The notes beneath the pieces are model-generated. The model had not been told where the DNA came from. It saw only the letters and a list, made by a program, of their open reading frames with translations, and made no database searches. From Labilithrix luteola (lineage in GTDB: Bacteria > Myxococcota_A > Polyangia > Polyangiales > Polyangiaceae), in assembly GCA_026225435.1 (NCBI GenBank), contig JAMFST010000123.1, forward strand, positions 1 to 8,965: a stretch of 8,965 bases of DNA, in the 5' to 3' direction. Shown in pieces: positions 7,689 through 8,965 of this stretch. Each line of letters starts with the position of its first letter. Position 1 is the stretch's first letter. The translations under genes were made by a program, and so were the position numbers.

Positions 7689-7744
7689 CGGGAAATCCTC
7701 CCGGTCACCGGGAGAACATCCCGGTGCGCGGGAGATTCTCCCCG
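7689..7744. promoter_or_regulatory. three phased dyad operator sites, GGGA-N5-TCCC, 20-bp pitch
   Basis: Three copies of GGGA-N5-TCCC start at 7690, 7710 and 7730, exactly 20 bp apart. Copy 1 (7689-7703) is CGGGA-AATCC-TCCCG. Copy 2 is CGGGA-GAACA-TCCCG, and its arms extend to a perfect 8 bp each (CACCGGGA and TCCCGGTG, 7706-7726). Copy 3 is CGGGA-GATTC-TCCCC, one base short of the full arm. The spacers differ while the arms are kept, as expected for a dimeric regulator's binding sites rather than a duplicated sequence. Two further lone CGGGA half-sites occur at 7649 and 7671. The array lies about 80-135 bases before the channel start and about 30-80 bases before the kinase start, so it could serve both. 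The cognate protein is unknown. Candidates are a response regulator partnering the adjacent kinase or the TetR protein at the left end. Confidence 0.68.
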
Positions 7745-7749
7745 CACCG
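7722..7749. repeat. strong hairpin over the third dyad
   Basis: The arms 7722-7734 and 7738-7749 pair over 12 bp (CGGTGCG + GGGAG against CTCCC + CGCACCG) with one bulged C at 7729 and a 3-base loop. The third operator half-sites lie inside it. No T-run follows on either strand, so it is not a standard intrinsic terminator. If transcribed it would fold stably in a leader RNA. Confidence 0.45.
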
Positions 7750-7758
7750 CTCTCGCGC

Positions 7759-7767
7759 TAAGGCGGA
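7759..7767 (+). promoter_or_regulatory. ribosome binding site of the histidine kinase gene
   Basis: TAAGGCGGA matches the Shine-Dalgarno TAAGGAGG(T/A) except for one base and ends 4 bases before GTG at 7772 (core G-run about 5-6 bases away). It is the main reason for choosing that GTG as the start of the kinase. Confidence 0.5.
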
Positions 7768-7771
7768 CGGT

Positions 7772-8965
7772 GTGCAGGCGACGCTCCCAGCGGCATCCGA
7801 GCGTGTCCCTTCGTCACCTGCGCGCGCGCGGGCGCGACGTGTCGCCCAGTCGTCGTGGGTCATCGCCGCGTGCACGCTGACGGCGATCGCCTTCATCGCC
7901 CTGCTCAGTTACGCCGATCACCAGCAAGCCGCGGCCGCGTCGCTGCGAGACTTCGCGCGCCAGCAGGTGGTGGTGGCCGAAGGGATCGCCGCCGGGCTGC
8001 AGACCGCACAGGCGCTCGCCCCGCGCGACGAGCTTCCCCCCGCCGAGGTCTCCTTCGACGCACGCTCGCTCGAGCGCGACGGCGATCTCGTGGTGCTCAC
8101 CTCGAGCGGCGCGTCCGCTTCGCTCCGCACCACCTCCGGCCGCACGAGCGCTGCGCTCGACGCCGCCCTCGCGCGAGGGCAGGACACCGTGGAGCTGACG
8201 CGTGACCAGGCGGCCGAGCTGGGCTTGCCCGTGCGCCGTGCCGAGGCCGGGTTCGCGCGCGTGGAGACGGACATGGGCACCCGCGTCATCGCCGTCGTCG
8301 CCAGCGCCCTGCGCGTGCGCGACCGCAACGTCCGCGGCGAGTGGCGGCTGGTCGTCGAGTTCCTCCTCACCGCCTCGTGCGGGCTCGCCTTCGGCGTCTA
8401 CGCGCTGCGGGTGCAGAAGGAGCGCCTGGCGCTCTCGCGCGAGATCGCGGTCAACGAGGCCGTCCGCTCCCGCGACGAGCGGCTCGTCCGCGCCGACAAG
8501 CTGGCCACGCTGGGCGCCATGGCCACCGGCATCGCCCACGAGGTCTCGACCCCGCTCGGGGTCATCGTCGGGCGCGCCGAGCAGCTCGGCCCCCGGGTGA
8601 AGGACGACGAGCGGGCCACCCGTTCGGTCGCCGCCATCAGCGAGCAGGCGGCGCGCATCAGCGCCATCGTCCGCGGCTTCCTCGCCTTCGCCCGCGGCGA
8701 CGCGGTCAGCCTGCAGCACCTGTCCGCCCTGTCGGTCGTGCACGTGGCCACAGAGCTGGTGCGCCACCGGTTCGACGCGGCGCAGGTCTCCTGCGAGCTG
8801 GTGACCGACGCCGAGACCATCGACGAGACCGTCCGCATCGCCTGCGACGAGGCGCTCTTCCCGCAGGTGCTGGTCAACCTGTTGCTCAACGCGTGCGACG
8901 CCTGCGCGCCGGGCGCACGGGTCCAGGTTCGGGTCGCGGTGGCGGCCGAGCGCGTGCGCTTCACC
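7772..8965 (+). CDS. two-transmembrane sensor histidine kinase, 3' end cut by the window
   Basis: At least 398 codons are open to the window end with no stop. A basic N-terminus (R18-R23) precedes TM1 (about 29-47). Then comes a periplasmic sensor region of about 140 residues that I do not recognise, and TM2 (about 191-214). No clear HAMP domain is seen, only a short charged linker leading to the dimerisation helix. The phospho-accepting histidine is H256 in GIAHEVSTPLG, with the NtrB-like lead-in ADKLATLGAMATG. The ATPase domain is entered, with the N-box NLLLNACDAC (N373), and is cut before the G-boxes. GTG 7772 is chosen for its ribosome binding site and because it gives a sensible N-terminus. 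No other start lies between it and TM1. The gene is divergent from the efflux operon across 164 bases, so it probably senses an envelope signal tied to the pump. Its response regulator is presumably beyond the right edge. Confidence 0.88.
   Translation, partial: MQATLPAASERVPSSPARARARRVAQSSWVIAACTLTAIAFIALLSYADHQQAAAASLRDFARQQVVVAEGIAAGLQTAQALAPRDELPPAEVSFDARSLERDGDLVVLTSSGASASLRTTSGRTSAALDAALARGQDTVELTRDQAAELGLPVRRAEAGFARVETDMGTRVIAVVASALRVRDRNVRGEWRLVVEFLLTASCGLAFGVYALRVQKERLALSREIAVNEAVRSRDERLVRADKLATLGAMATGIAHEVSTPLGVIVGRAEQLGPRVKDDERATRSVAAISEQAARISAIVRGFLAFARGDAVSLQHLSALSVVHVATELVRHRFDAAQVSCELVTDAETIDETVRIACDEALFPQVLVNLLLNACDACAPGARVQVRVAVAAERVRFT

Noticed and set aside
7689..7744. CRISPR-like repeat array
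   Set aside because: The conserved part is only 13 bp of interrupted dyad with a 20-bp pitch and 7 bp between units. That is far too short for repeats and spacers, and there are no cas genes.
7722..7749. Intrinsic terminator at the 12-bp hairpin
   Set aside because: No T-run follows on either strand, and it lies upstream of both divergent genes rather than after a gene.
7761..7776. Second sigma-54-like GG-N10-GC element on the plus strand before the kinase
   Set aside because: Only GGC and TGCA match, and it would overlap the ribosome binding site and start codon of the kinase.
5817..7880. Long plus-strand frame opposite the channel gene
   Set aside because: It is low-complexity and Arg/Gly-rich, it crosses the intergenic operator region, and it conflicts with the clear TolC-like gene and the kinase start.
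7814..8767. Minus-strand open frame opposite the histidine kinase
   Set aside because: The plus strand has the H-box, N-box and two membrane helices of a kinase. The minus frame is a Gly/Arg/Asp-rich shadow.

Overview
This is a very GC-rich window from what is probably a Gram-negative bacterium. It carries a complete tripartite envelope pump: an outer-membrane channel, a periplasmic adaptor and an RND inner-membrane pump. GC content and the style of the histidine kinase (H-box read as GIAHEVSTPLG) suggest a myxobacterial or other deltaproteobacterial-type genome. That placement is an inference from sequence style only.

Layout from left to right. A TetR/AcrR-type regulator (8-577, +) runs into the window's main operon tail to tail. 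The operon is on the minus strand, transcribed from 7607 down to 598, in the order TolC-like channel, adaptor, RND pump, TauE/SafE (TSUP) permease, DUF1634 membrane protein. The first three junctions overlap by 8, 4 and 4 bases, and the fourth would overlap by 4 bases (GTGA) if an apparent single-base frameshift near 975 were repaired. As the sequence stands, the permease frame does not reach its own stop and reads straight into the DUF1634 gene, giving one 394-codon frame. A Shine-Dalgarno sequence and GTG start for DUF1634 remain intact inside it. A 164-base divergent intergenic region (7608-7771) separates the operon from a two-transmembrane sensor histidine kinase (7772 to the window end, +), which is cut off after its N-box.

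The intergenic region is the most interesting part. It holds three copies of GGGA-N5-TCCC at an exact 20-bp pitch (7690, 7710, 7730). It also holds a sigma-54-like -24/-12 element on the minus strand just before the channel gene (7621-7636). The histidine kinase resembles the NtrB-like class that often pairs with sigma-54 activators. A coherent but unproven model is that the kinase and a response regulator encoded beyond the right edge bind the phased sites and switch on the efflux operon. A weak point of the model is that the sigma-54 element would start the transcript only about 3 bases before the assigned ATG.

Functionally, the channel, adaptor and pump should form one proton-driven export machine spanning both membranes. 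TauE/SafE and DUF1634 are a commonly paired membrane module for anions or sulfur compounds, and here they seem to be co-expressed with the pump. The substrate of neither system can be read from the sequence.
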